This document shows, one piece after another, positions 36,499-46,181 of a DNA stretch of 64,000 bases (positions are counted from its first letter, which is position 1; each line of letters opens with the position of its first letter). The stretch spans positions 1,364,001 to 1,428,000 of the forward strand of contig NZ_CP054143.1 of NCBI RefSeq assembly GCF_013284055.1, read 5' to 3'. The notes under the pieces were generated by a model. The model did no database searches, had not been told where the DNA came from, and saw only the letters and a program-made list of their open reading frames with translations. Source of the DNA: Deefgea piscis. GTDB taxonomy: Bacteria > Pseudomonadota > Gammaproteobacteria > Burkholderiales > Chitinibacteraceae. Position numbers and translations under genes: made by a program.

Positions 36499-37296
36499 TT
36501 AAAGCAAACTGATTAGCATTTTGCTCGCCAAGACGATTAAAAGGGCGGCAAAGCATTTTTTGAGCACCGGCACTGGCAAGCGATGCGCCGCTGCTGCGCC
36601 GACTTTGGCCATTGGAAAGCTGGCTAAAACAATCCCCAATAGCGCCGGTAAATAGACAAAACCCAAGCTACCTGACGGCAGTTGTTGCGCCGACCAACCG
36701 CTAACGATAAAACCCAGCGCCCCAGCAATCGCAATTGGAATCCCAATCGCTGACGAAGTACCAATCGCCGTTTTAACCGGCACATTGCACGCCGTCATAA
36801 AGGGCACCGATAAAGAGCCGCCGCCAATCCCCACCCAGCTCGACAACATGCCAATGCCGCTGCCTACCAGATTCATTCCCAATACATTGGGCAATTGCCG
36901 AGTCGGCTTGGGTTTGAGGTCCAGCAGCATTTGCGCGGCAATTACATAGGCAAAAATAATAAACAGCCACTTTAAATGCACCGCCGAAATCCAAGCGGCA
37001 ATTTGCGCGCCAATAAACGTACCGAGCACAATGCCAAGGCTGATCTGCCGCACAATATCCCAACGCACTGCGCCTTTTTGCGCATGCGCTCGGACACTGG
37101 CGGCGCCAGTAAAAATGATGGTCGCTAATGAAGTGCCAATGGCTAAGTGCTGCTGATGCTCGGGGGCGACACCGGTCCAATGAAAGACCCACAATAAAGC
37201 CGGAACAATCACTAAACCGCCGCCTACGCCTAATAAACCGGCTAAAAATCCAGCAACAAGGCCAACAGCAAGGCAGGCAAGAATGGCTTCAAGCAT
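36499..37296 (-). CDS. TSUP-family (TauE/SafE) membrane permease
   Basis: A 265-residue protein with about eight membrane segments. GLLGVGGGLVIVPALLW near residue 22 and SWVGIGGGSLSVPFMT near 156 are the duplicated glycine-rich motifs of the family. Members export sulfite, sulfonates or other organic anions. The substrate cannot be deduced, and no sulfur genes are adjacent. Confidence 0.85.
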   Translation of the reverse strand: MLEAILACLAVGLVAGFLAGLLGVGGGLVIVPALLWVFHWTGVAPEHQQHLAIGTSLATIIFTGAASVRAHAQKGAVRWDIVRQISLGIVLGTFIGAQIAAWISAVHLKWLFIIFAYVIAAQMLLDLKPKPTRQLPNVLGMNLVGSGIGMLSSWVGIGGGSLSVPFMTACNVPVKTAIGTSSAIGIPIAIAGALGFIVSGWSAQQLPSGSLGFVYLPALLGIVLASFPMAKVGAAAAHRLPVPVLKKCFAALLIVLASKMLISLL

Positions 37297-37359
37297 GGAT
37301 AGAGCATCTCATTTGGTTAGGGGTAATCATTTTTATATTCTTGCTGATTATGCCGCTTT

Positions 37360-38316
37360 TTAGCCTAGCTGCCATTCACCTTGAATATTTTGACGATCTG
37401 CGTATTCATTTAGCAAATCATACAGGCGTAATTGATTTAGTTTGAGTGCCAAAGCGCAGGCTGAATCACCTTGTTGATTACGCAGATGTGGATTAGCGCC
37501 ATGCTGTACTAGCCAAATAGCGGCATTAAATTTTTGATTTGCCGTTGCTTTATGCAGCGCAGTCCAGCCTTCCTGACTTTGACGATTGATACCCAGCGTA
37601 CCACTGTGATGAATGATGAGTTGCATAACGGCAAGATGGCCACCGGCAGCGGCTTGCATTAATGGCGTAATGCCTTTGTCGCTGGCTTGTTGCACATTCA
37701 GTTGGTGGCCCATTAAGAGCTTCACCAGCTCGGCATTGCCATTGAGTGCGGCCCAATGCAGTAGGGTATAACCATGCCGATCTTTGGCGTGTAGATTGGC
37801 TTTGAGGGCAATTAATTGCACCACAATATCCAGTTTTCCGGCAAAGCAGGCATGCATAATTGGCGTCCAGCCAGCTTCATCTTGTTGCTCGATTGGCATT
37901 CCAGCGCGGATAAACACTGGTAATAAATGATAATGCCGCTGCTCTATGGCTTGATGTAGGCCTTTTTGACTCACACTATGGCCGTGTTGCGTCAAGATGG
38001 CTTTCGCATCGGGGTCCATTTTGATGGGGGGAATATGCCCCCATAGATCGGCAGTTTGTGCGGGCAAGGCATCGAGTGCCACTTGTAGGCGAAAAATCTC
38101 GGTGGCTATCGCTTTGGGAAAGCCATCTTGTTTTTGCTGACCTTGGATTAGTAAATCATTAAAGCAAGCATCGAGCTGGTTTTGCTCCCAGCTTTGCATA
38201 ATGCGCGCCAAGACCTTGGGGTAGCTCGCCTCGAGTTGACTAGGAAATTGATTCGGCCCGAGATGTTGCCGCAGGTGATCGATAAGAATTTGGACGTGAA
38301 GCATAACGCTGCCCAT
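37360..38316 (-). CDS. Ankyrin-repeat protein
   Basis: A 318-residue soluble protein. The N-terminal 110 residues are helical and unassigned. From about residue 120 there are five to six ankyrin repeats (AGWTPIMHACFAGKLDIVVQ, GYTLLHWAALNGNAELVKLL, GITPLMQAAAGGHLAVMQLI, GWTALHKATANQKFNAAIWL). Ankyrin repeats bind proteins; no signal peptide is seen, so a cytoplasmic role is likely. ATG at 38304 is an equally possible start. Neither start has a strong ribosome site. Confidence 0.8.
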   Translation of the reverse strand: MGSVMLHVQILIDHLRQHLGPNQFPSQLEASYPKVLARIMQSWEQNQLDACFNDLLIQGQQKQDGFPKAIATEIFRLQVALDALPAQTADLWGHIPPIKMDPDAKAILTQHGHSVSQKGLHQAIEQRHYHLLPVFIRAGMPIEQQDEAGWTPIMHACFAGKLDIVVQLIALKANLHAKDRHGYTLLHWAALNGNAELVKLLMGHQLNVQQASDKGITPLMQAAAGGHLAVMQLIIHHSGTLGINRQSQEGWTALHKATANQKFNAAIWLVQHGANPHLRNQQGDSACALALKLNQLRLYDLLNEYADRQNIQGEWQLG

Positions 38317-38407
38317 TTATGGAATCAGGACAGCGTCATTGAATCATTGAGTGCGGCGACGTCGCGCCGAAACAATACCTAAAATTTAGGCCAAAAATAC
38401 CTTGACC

Positions 38408-39442
<1,035 letters not shown>

Positions 39443-39662
39443 TTATCTGAGTCGGCAACAAAATACTGTTGTGATTATTGCTAGTGGATTTATCTAGGCA
39501 ATGGCCATTTCCTAGATTAATTTCTACGACAAAAATAAACAAGTAAGGTTGTTGATGGGAGAATGATGCAAACGACGTATTTTTAGCCAGCAAATCGGCG
39601 ATATACCGATACAATCGGTGAAGCGGTTATGTCACGGTGTGATCAATCAATAGGTGGATATG

Positions 39663-41291
39663 ATGAGAAAAATAGTCGGCTTAATCTGCATCTTGCTGCT
39701 GGCATGGACGAGTTTGGCTTACGCGGCTGAGGAAAATTCATTCCTTGCCAATACCGAGGCCAGCCAAAATGAAGACAATGAGGCACTACCTTTAACGGTG
39801 GACAACCGTACTTTGGCAGTGTTTCGCGTCGGCATTTCTTCATATACGCAAAGAGATCGCGTTGAGGCGGCTAAATTACGCCTGGCGCGCATTATCAAAA
39901 CCAAAGGCTTAGGCAAAGTCAGCTCAATGCCGGTGATCCCACCTGGGGTTGGCGTGGCGATTTTGCTCGATGGACAAATGGTGTTTACGATTCAGCCCGG
40001 TGATGTCAATGAGCTGGCTGGTGAAACCATGGTTTCTGTCGTTGAGAAGGCGACTGAACAGCTCAGTATGTTGATCAATGATCGCCGTGAATTAAATAAT
40101 CCGAAGCAACTACTATTTGCCGGATTACATACCCTCGTTGCTTCGGTGGTGCTGTTTTTAGGTTTGTGGATTTTAAGCCGTGCTCGGCCGCGAATGCTGA
40201 AATTAGGGCATAGCTATTTAGCCCAGCCGATTGCGAGAGTCGCGAAAAACACCGTCGGTGTGACCATTGCATCTTTAAATCAGTCTTTGCAATGGGTGGT
40301 GCGGATTTTCTTGGGGCTGCTGATTTTGTCCTTGCTGTATAGCTGGGCAAGCTATGTGTTTTTGCAGTTTCCACTCACTCGCGCTTGGAGTGAGAATCTC
40401 AACGTCACGATTTTTGGCTTTTTGGGCAAAGCCGGCTTGGCGGTACTTGATGCCGTGCCTGGTTTGTTAGTCGTGGCGTTTATTGTGGTGTGTACCCGTT
40501 ATTTATCGATGTTGATGGCATTCTTTTTTAATCGCATTGAACGCGGCGAGCTGAGCTTTGCTTGGTTTGATCGTGATACTGCCGGTACGACGCGGCGCAT
40601 ATTATCAGTACTGATTTGGCTGTTAGCCTTGGCAATGATTTACCCGTATTTGCCGGGTGCAAACACCGAGGCATTTAAAGGCTTGTCGGTGATTCTTGGT
40701 TTAATGGTGTCGCTCGGTGCTTCAAGCGTGGTGGGGCAATTTGCCAGCGGCTTTATTTTGGTTTACTCCAAATCGCTCAAGCAGGGTGAATTTGTGCAAA
40801 TTGGCAATACCGAAGGCACTGTGGCGCATATTGGTTTGTTTGCGACCAAGATTCATACCAATTTACGTGAAGAGATTAGCATTCCTAATTCGGTGTTATT
40901 TGGGCAAAACGTCGTTAATTACTCACGCTTGGCCACCAACGGCGGGGTGATTTCACAGATTGTTGTGACCATTGGCTATGACGTGGCTTGGCGGCAGGTT
41001 GAGGCGATGCTATTGATGGCCGCGCAGCAAACTGCTGGCGTTCGCGCGGACCCGCCACCAAGGGTATTTCAAACCGGCTTGCTGGATTTTTATGTGGAAT
41101 ATCATTTACGCGTGGCGCTCGATGAGCCGCAGCGGCGGATGGAAATCTTGCACGATTTAAATGGCAAGGTTCAAGACGTGTTTAATACCTATGGCATTCA
41201 AATTATGTCGCCAAACTATCGCGCTGACCCCGAGCAAGAAAAGCTCGTCCCGGTAGAGCAATGGTATCGGGCACCGGCGAAGAAGGAATAA
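39663..41291 (+). CDS. MscS-family mechanosensitive channel with periplasmic N-domain
   Basis: A 542-residue inner-membrane protein. A signal peptide (residues 1-21) is followed by a soluble domain of about 120 residues and four or five membrane segments. The MscS core comes next: the pore helix region SLGASSVVGQFASGFILVYS, then FVQIGNTEGTVAHIGLFATK and IPNSVLFGQNVVNYS. Channels of this family release solutes under osmotic downshock. AGGTGG at 39652-39657 favours ATG at 39663 over the in-frame GTG at 39654. No partner gene. Confidence 0.85.
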   Translation: MRKIVGLICILLLAWTSLAYAAEENSFLANTEASQNEDNEALPLTVDNRTLAVFRVGISSYTQRDRVEAAKLRLARIIKTKGLGKVSSMPVIPPGVGVAILLDGQMVFTIQPGDVNELAGETMVSVVEKATEQLSMLINDRRELNNPKQLLFAGLHTLVASVVLFLGLWILSRARPRMLKLGHSYLAQPIARVAKNTVGVTIASLNQSLQWVVRIFLGLLILSLLYSWASYVFLQFPLTRAWSENLNVTIFGFLGKAGLAVLDAVPGLLVVAFIVVCTRYLSMLMAFFFNRIERGELSFAWFDRDTAGTTRRILSVLIWLLALAMIYPYLPGANTEAFKGLSVILGLMVSLGASSVVGQFASGFILVYSKSLKQGEFVQIGNTEGTVAHIGLFATKIHTNLREEISIPNSVLFGQNVVNYSRLATNGGVISQIVVTIGYDVAWRQVEAMLLMAAQQTAGVRADPPPRVFQTGLLDFYVEYHLRVALDEPQRRMEILHDLNGKVQDVFNTYGIQIMSPNYRADPEQEKLVPVEQWYRAPAKKE

Positions 41292-41312
41292 AAAGCGTTA
41301 TTTTTTAGATGT

Positions 41313-41361
41313 GGGTATGTCTTTCAAGGCTATTTAATATATTGGCTTTACCGATATACCC
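41313..41361. repeat. 49-bp palindromic element, copy 7
   Basis: GGGTATGTC to GATATACCC; the arms pair at 8 of 9 positions, with an inner AAGGCTA/TGGCTTT pair. It lies between the convergent channel and kinase genes, 21 and 16 bases from their stops. Confidence 0.75.
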
Positions 41362-41377
41362 ATTGAGAATGGGTTAC

Positions 41378-43171
41378 TTAAGTGTGGCGATTTTTGTTAA
41401 TGGTTTGTTCCAGCGTCTTGAGTAAAACGGGTTTGGCCAAAAAGTCATTCATTCCGGCGGCGATAAATTCAGAGCGAGATTCCGCCAGTGCATCAGCCGA
41501 GAGGGCGATAATCGGAATCTGGGCATAATCGCCACCTAATTGACGAATTTGTCGGGCAGCTTCAAGTCCATCCATAATTGGCATATGGCCATCCATCAGT
41601 ATCATGTCATAGTGTTTTTGCTGAATCATGGCCAGCGCTTCAGCGCCATCGCTGGCATAGTCGACTTGATGGCCTAAATTGGCCAGCATCGCGCCCACGA
41701 CTTTTAAATTGATGGGATTATCATCGGCAGCAAGGATGGACAGACTGGCGCCCGTTTTTTCGGTCTTTATGGTTGGCGCGGTGATTTCAGGTGCTGCGCA
41801 ATCATGGCGAGGTAATAGCACGGTAAATTGACTGCCTACGTCTAATTTGCTTTGCACATCAATGTGCCCCTGCATTAATTCAGTCAGCGTCAGCGATATT
41901 TCTAGCCCTAGACCTGTGCCGCCATAGCGGCGAGCGGTGCTTTTTTCGGCCTGTTGAAAGCGCTTAAATAATCGAGACAAGCCTTCTGGGGTCATGCCGA
42001 TCCCAGTGTCAATAATGATAAATATAATGTCTTTTTGATTGCAGGAAACGCAGAAACCGACTTCGCCTTCTTCGGTGAATTTAATCGCGTTACCGAGCAA
42101 ATTGAGTAGAATTTGTCGTACCCGAACAATATCGCCAAGCTGCCATTCTGGCGTATTTTCGGCTAATGCTAATGTCAGATTGATTTTCTTTTCATTGGCG
42201 CGCACTCGCATTAAGCGCATGCATTCGCGAAGTAATTGATGCAGAGAATAGGGAATCGCTTCAAGCTCGATTTTGCCTGATTCAAGGCGGGATAAATCTA
42301 AAATATCATTCAGTAAAGCCAATAAATGTTGCGCTGAACTGCGTGCGGTAACGACGTAGTCTTTTTGTTGCTCACTAAGCTCCATGGTCGATAAAACGTC
42401 AAGCATCCCTAAAATTCCGTTCATGGGGGTGCGGATTTCATGACTCATATTGGCCAAAAAAACACTTTTGCTTTGGCTAGCTTGTTCGGCACGAGAGGTG
42501 GCACAGGCAAGGGCATTATTGAGGGTTTCTAAATCTTTGCTGCGTTTGTGCTCTAAGCCATATTGGCGATACAGCAATAAGGTGAATGCAATCGTTAGCC
42601 CAAGTAGCAATAAAATCATGCCGGAAATGACCGCAGATTGCTCTTTCAGGGTGTTAGCGTAATTTTCTGCGTTATGCAGCGTGTTGTCTTTGGCAATTTG
42701 AATCATGTCTAAAATGATGTTTTGCAATTGACTCAGATCGTTTCTAAGTTCGATTATTCTTTCGTGGTTATATTTCAGCGGAACATTGGGCCCGAGGTAT
42801 TGATCGGTTTTTTTGATAAATGCGTGTAATGTTTTTAAATTATTTTGAATCATCGCGCTATCGTCATTTCCGACGTACGACGAATTGGTAATGACATCGA
42901 CGCGACTAACAAAAATGTCATAGCGCATTTGCAAGGTGTTGATTTGTTCTGCGTTGGGCTCGCTCAATAGGTGTTCTACTTGGTCGGTGAGGCGAAAATA
43001 TTCATAGCCTAATTGGGCATAGGCCCACACATCACTATCAGCCCCGATGCGGGATGATTTTTGTAGTACTTCATATTGCCTGTTCAGCATGAGCATCGTG
43101 CTGACAATAATGAGTAGCACCACAATCGCAATGACTGAAAGTGGGCCTTTACTCAGAGGCTTCAGCCGCAT
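41378..43171 (-). CDS. Hybrid sensor histidine kinase
   Basis: A 597-residue inner-membrane kinase. Membrane segments near residues 12-31 and 176-200 enclose a helical periplasmic sensor. HisKA has NMSHEIRTPMNGI with the phospho-histidine near 247. The ATPase domain has NLLGNAIKFTEEGEV and GTGLGLEIS. A C-terminal receiver has MILMDGHMPIMDG with the phospho-aspartate near 535. No output domain and no adjacent response regulator, so the downstream target is unknown. The upstream gene (four-base gap) encodes a periplasmic protein that may feed it a signal. Confidence 0.9.
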   Translation of the reverse strand: MRLKPLSKGPLSVIAIVVLLIIVSTMLMLNRQYEVLQKSSRIGADSDVWAYAQLGYEYFRLTDQVEHLLSEPNAEQINTLQMRYDIFVSRVDVITNSSYVGNDDSAMIQNNLKTLHAFIKKTDQYLGPNVPLKYNHERIIELRNDLSQLQNIILDMIQIAKDNTLHNAENYANTLKEQSAVISGMILLLLGLTIAFTLLLYRQYGLEHKRSKDLETLNNALACATSRAEQASQSKSVFLANMSHEIRTPMNGILGMLDVLSTMELSEQQKDYVVTARSSAQHLLALLNDILDLSRLESGKIELEAIPYSLHQLLRECMRLMRVRANEKKINLTLALAENTPEWQLGDIVRVRQILLNLLGNAIKFTEEGEVGFCVSCNQKDIIFIIIDTGIGMTPEGLSRLFKRFQQAEKSTARRYGGTGLGLEISLTLTELMQGHIDVQSKLDVGSQFTVLLPRHDCAAPEITAPTIKTEKTGASLSILAADDNPINLKVVGAMLANLGHQVDYASDGAEALAMIQQKHYDMILMDGHMPIMDGLEAARQIRQLGGDYAQIPIIALSADALAESRSEFIAAGMNDFLAKPVLLKTLEQTINKNRHT

Positions 43172-43175
43172 GGTT

Positions 43176-43670
43176 TTATTCAGCCTTTATGGAAACCAGC
43201 TGCCAGATCGAGCGCGAGAAGTAAGTTCTATTTTGCAGCTCTTTATTACTATCAAAAGGATAGATAAGAAATAGCGGCCCTTTATCACGAACGCTAAACG
43301 CTTTGCCATCGATGGTTCTGGCGATAATTGGGCCTAGATCAGCATCACTGCTGGGTATGATGATGGTGTAATCATTAATGGCTTTTAATTTAAGCTGTTT
43401 GCCTTTGCTGCCAGCGAGGGCCAGCACATCTTTTAGTGAAGGCCCAGTAAATGTATGAACGCCGTTATACCAAGGTGAGCTCGTTCGAATGCTTTTTTGT
43501 GGTAATTGATTCAGTTGTGCGTCATCAAGCACTAAATTGTCGCCTTGATTATGTTGGCTAATATTGCCGCTCAAGGTTAATACGACATTGCCTTTAGGCG
43601 CTTCCACTGCATTAGCACACCATGTACTGACTAATAAGAGGCTGGCAAGGCATAAGCTTTTTAGTTTCAT
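43176..43670 (-). CDS. Periplasmic molybdopterin-oxidoreductase-fold protein, probable sensor partner
   Basis: A 164-residue exported protein (signal peptide to about residue 21, NAVEA). The mature part (VVLTLSGNISQHNQG, YNGVHTFTGPSLKDVLALAG, LKAINDYTIIIP, RDKGPLFLIYPFD) resembles the SuoX/YedY-type molybdopterin-binding fold reduced to a single small domain. The conserved cysteine ligand is absent, so cofactor binding is doubtful. It is four bases from the hybrid kinase gene and surely co-transcribed. A role as ligand-binding or redox-sensing partner of the kinase is inferred. Confidence 0.65.
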   Translation of the reverse strand: MKLKSLCLASLLLVSTWCANAVEAPKGNVVLTLSGNISQHNQGDNLVLDDAQLNQLPQKSIRTSSPWYNGVHTFTGPSLKDVLALAGSKGKQLKLKAINDYTIIIPSSDADLGPIIARTIDGKAFSVRDKGPLFLIYPFDSNKELQNRTYFSRSIWQLVSIKAE

Positions 43671-43893
43671 GACATTTCTCCATGCAATTTAGGTAGCAAC
43701 ATTTCGGTATGCTTTCATTTGTCACTATAGATCAGCGAGGAATCAAGGTTGCCGCTGAATCTTTGACTTACGCCAAATGTTTAGTTTGTGTTTTTTTATT
43801 TGTGGGTTAGTAGAGTATTTTTGAAAGGATATTTTGCGCTACCGGCTAGGCTGCAACTATAAAGAAGCTACCCTTAAATAGTGAGGCGCCCTT

Positions 43894-44481
43894 ATGGATC
43901 CACATATCAGTGGCGTTAGTGCATTACAACAGTCGGTTTTGATTCATGAAGAAGTCAAAGAGGTGGTCGTCAGCTGTTTTGAAATCAATTTAATGGGCTT
44001 AAATGCCATTATTTTGGCCAAAAAAGCGGGGGTGCATGCCAGAGGTTTTGGTGTTATCTCAGGAGAATTGCGCTCTTTAAGCTTGGCACTTCAGGCTGAA
44101 ATGCATCGACTTGGTTTACTAGCGCAAGAATTACTCAATTCGGCAACCACTCGTTTGCAAGCTGAAAGACGTTTGGCGCGCTTAACCGATGCTGCTGCAT
44201 TTTCAGCAGAGGTCGCTGATTTACTCGCCCCAGCCATGGAAAAAACTCGCAATAAAATGGTGGTGTTTAAAGGGGGAAGTAAATTTGGCGAATGCCTTGA
44301 TGATGCATATCAAACCTGTACTTTTGGTTTGGTTTTAGCGCGTTCTGCTCGCATTGAGTCCGCATATAGCGGTGAATTACGCACCATTTTGGCTGAGTTA
44401 TCCGAAGAGTTTGCCCAAAAAATAACCACGGTCTTACCGCGTCTTGATGCGTTACGCCAAATCACCCAAAACCTTGCCTGA
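43894..44481 (+). CDS. Soluble protein with degenerate chemoreceptor signalling tip
   Basis: A 195-residue helical protein without membrane segment. Residues 29-63 (EINLMGLNAIILAKKAG then ARGFGVISGELRSLS) align with the hairpin tip of chemoreceptors (consensus TNLLALNAAIEAARAG then GRGFAVVAEEVRKLA; PilJ in this window has the same). The glutamate that contacts CheW/CheA in typical tips is a leucine here. There is no HAMP, no sensor and only short helices around the tip. The next gene, 12 bases downstream, encodes an ODP-type diiron protein. I infer a receptor-mimic that couples the diiron sensor to a chemosensory array. Confidence 0.65.
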   Translation: MDPHISGVSALQQSVLIHEEVKEVVVSCFEINLMGLNAIILAKKAGVHARGFGVISGELRSLSLALQAEMHRLGLLAQELLNSATTRLQAERRLARLTDAAAFSAEVADLLAPAMEKTRNKMVVFKGGSKFGECLDDAYQTCTFGLVLARSARIESAYSGELRTILAELSEEFAQKITTVLPRLDALRQITQNLA

Positions 44482-44492
44482 GATCTTGCCGA

Positions 44493-45227
44493 ATGAAAAA
44501 AGCTCAATTGATTGCCAGTGCTGCTGATCATCGTTGGTTCGCCATTTCGCGTGATCCAGCCCGCCCAAATTATTTGATTGATACCAATGAATATGTTGTG
44601 ACCAATGGCAACGACAGTATTCTTTGTGATCCTGGTGGTTCTGAGGTTTTTCCGGCGGTCTTTGCCGCGTTATCCGAAGTCGTTGATCCGCGCACGATTC
44701 AACGGATTTTTTCTTCGCACCAAGACCCCGATGTGATTTCTTCTTTGGGTCTGTGGCATGATTTTAATCCTCAGATTAAATGTCATGTCTCTGGCTTGTG
44801 GAGTGGTTTTATTCCGCACTTTGGTGGTGAAGACAACACCATTATTGGTATTCCCGACGAGGGCGGCACCTTGATGTTAGGCGAAGCACCGTTGACGATT
44901 GTGCCGGCGCATTATTTACATTCTTCAGGTAATTTTCATTTATACGATCCAGCTTGCAAATTATTGTTCTGCGGTGACATTGGCGCCGCTTTATTGCCTG
45001 ATGCGCATGCGTCGTTGTTTGTTGAAGATTTCGATCATCATATTCGTTACGCCGAAGGTTTTCATCGTCGCTGGATGGGCAGTAATACGGCTAAAAAGCG
45101 CTGGATTGAGAAAGTGCGCGAGCTGGATATTGAGTTGTTGTGTCCCCAGCATGGGGCGATTTACCGTGGTGCGGATGTGAAGCGATTTATTGATTGGTTT
45201 GATGCGTTAAAAGTTGGCCTCGATTAG
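44493..45227 (+). CDS. ODP-type metallo-beta-lactamase-fold diiron protein
   Basis: A 244-residue soluble protein. The metal site can be traced as H76-x-D78-x-D80 (SSHQDPDV), H143 or H140, D162 (CGDIGA) and H220 (CPQHGAIYRG), the ligand pattern of flavodiiron-like metallo-beta-lactamase proteins without a flavodoxin domain. From memory this is the family of ODP, an oxygen- and iron-binding protein recruited to chemotaxis in Treponema. The adjacent receptor-tip-like gene supports a sensory rather than hydrolytic role. It could instead be an oxygen or NO reductase half; no rubredoxin or flavodoxin partner is present. Confidence 0.7.
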   Translation: MKKAQLIASAADHRWFAISRDPARPNYLIDTNEYVVTNGNDSILCDPGGSEVFPAVFAALSEVVDPRTIQRIFSSHQDPDVISSLGLWHDFNPQIKCHVSGLWSGFIPHFGGEDNTIIGIPDEGGTLMLGEAPLTIVPAHYLHSSGNFHLYDPACKLLFCGDIGAALLPDAHASLFVEDFDHHIRYAEGFHRRWMGSNTAKKRWIEKVRELDIELLCPQHGAIYRGADVKRFIDWFDALKVGLD

Positions 45228-45290
45228 CACTTGATATTCGGCATATTCACCCATAACTAATACGGGTAAGCTATTGAGCAATTATTTTAT

Positions 45291-45316
45291 AACCCAGCTT
45301 GATGCTGGGTTTTTTA
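45291..45316 (+). terminator. Rho-independent terminator
   Basis: Eight-base stem AACCCAGC / GCTGGGTT, loop TTGAT, then a T-run. It ends the receptor-tip/ODP pair, 23 bases before the parvulin start. Confidence 0.85.
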
Positions 45317-45338
45317 TACCCAAAGATAGGATTTAATC

Positions 45339-46070
45339 ATGGCGATTATCGTAAACGGCGTTGAAATCAGCGAAGCAAGTATCGAAAGCGAATTGGCGCA
45401 ACACGCCGAAGCAGAAAGCCCGCGCGATGCGGCAATCCAAGAATTGATTTTGCGTGAATTATTATTGCAAACAGCCAAAAAAGAAGGCATCACTGCACCA
45501 ACAACTGAAGAAATCATCGGCACTTTGCTAGAAAAAGCGATTCCTGTTGAAGAAGCAGACGAAGCGGCCTGCCTTGATTTTTACAATAGCAACCCAGAAA
45601 GCTTTACACGTGGCGAAATGGCTTCAGCTAACCACATCTTGTTCCCATTGGGCGAAGGCTTGACTGCTGGCATCGCTAAAGCAAAAGCGGAAGGTGTGTT
45701 GGCAGATGTATTGGCCAATCCAAGCAAATTTGCTGATTTGGCTCGCGAACATTCAACTTGCCCATCAAGCGCGCAAGGCGGTAGCTTGGGTCAATTTGGC
45801 CGTGGTCAAATGGTGCCAGAATTTGAAGAAGCGATTTTCTCGACTGAAGCGGGTGTGATTGTGCCTACCTTGGTAGAAACGCAATTTGGTTACCACATCA
45901 TTGAAGTGACTGCGCGTAGCGAAGGCGAAAGCGTTTCATTTGAAGAAGTGAAAGAACGCCTACAAGCCTTCTTAACTGATATGGCTGGCCGCAAAGCAAT
46001 GCATGATTACCTCGGCAAATTGGTAACTAGCGCCAAAATCGAAGGTTATTCATTACCTGCAATGGCTTAA
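45339..46070 (+). CDS. Parvulin-type peptidyl-prolyl isomerase
   Basis: A 243-residue protein with an N-terminal helical chaperone-like part and a rotamase domain at about residues 90-200 (ANHILFPLGEG, LAREHSTCPSSAQGGSLGQF, FGRGQMVPEFEEAIFS, ETQFGYHIIEV). There is no signal peptide, so unlike SurA or PrsA it should be cytoplasmic. This resembles the NifM/NarX-associated parvulins that help mature respiratory or nitrogenase enzymes. The neighbouring Fnr-like regulator hints at redox-linked use but no client gene is visible. Confidence 0.87.
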   Translation: MAIIVNGVEISEASIESELAQHAEAESPRDAAIQELILRELLLQTAKKEGITAPTTEEIIGTLLEKAIPVEEADEAACLDFYNSNPESFTRGEMASANHILFPLGEGLTAGIAKAKAEGVLADVLANPSKFADLAREHSTCPSSAQGGSLGQFGRGQMVPEFEEAIFSTEAGVIVPTLVETQFGYHIIEVTARSEGESVSFEEVKERLQAFLTDMAGRKAMHDYLGKLVTSAKIEGYSLPAMA

Positions 46071-46103
46071 TGCCGATTGCGTAACTGAATGGCGGTAAAT
46101 GCT

Positions 46104-46133
46104 AAAAGCCAGATCGTCGATCTGGCTTTTTGT
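46104..46133 (+). terminator. Rho-independent terminator after the parvulin gene
   Basis: Twelve-base stem AAAAGCCAGATC / GATCTGGCTTTT around GTC, then T. The stem sequence recurs at three other terminators in this window. Confidence 0.9.
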
Positions 46134-46181
46134 TTGGTGCCACCGTTATTTGTATTTAAAGTGAATCATCAATTTGTGTGA

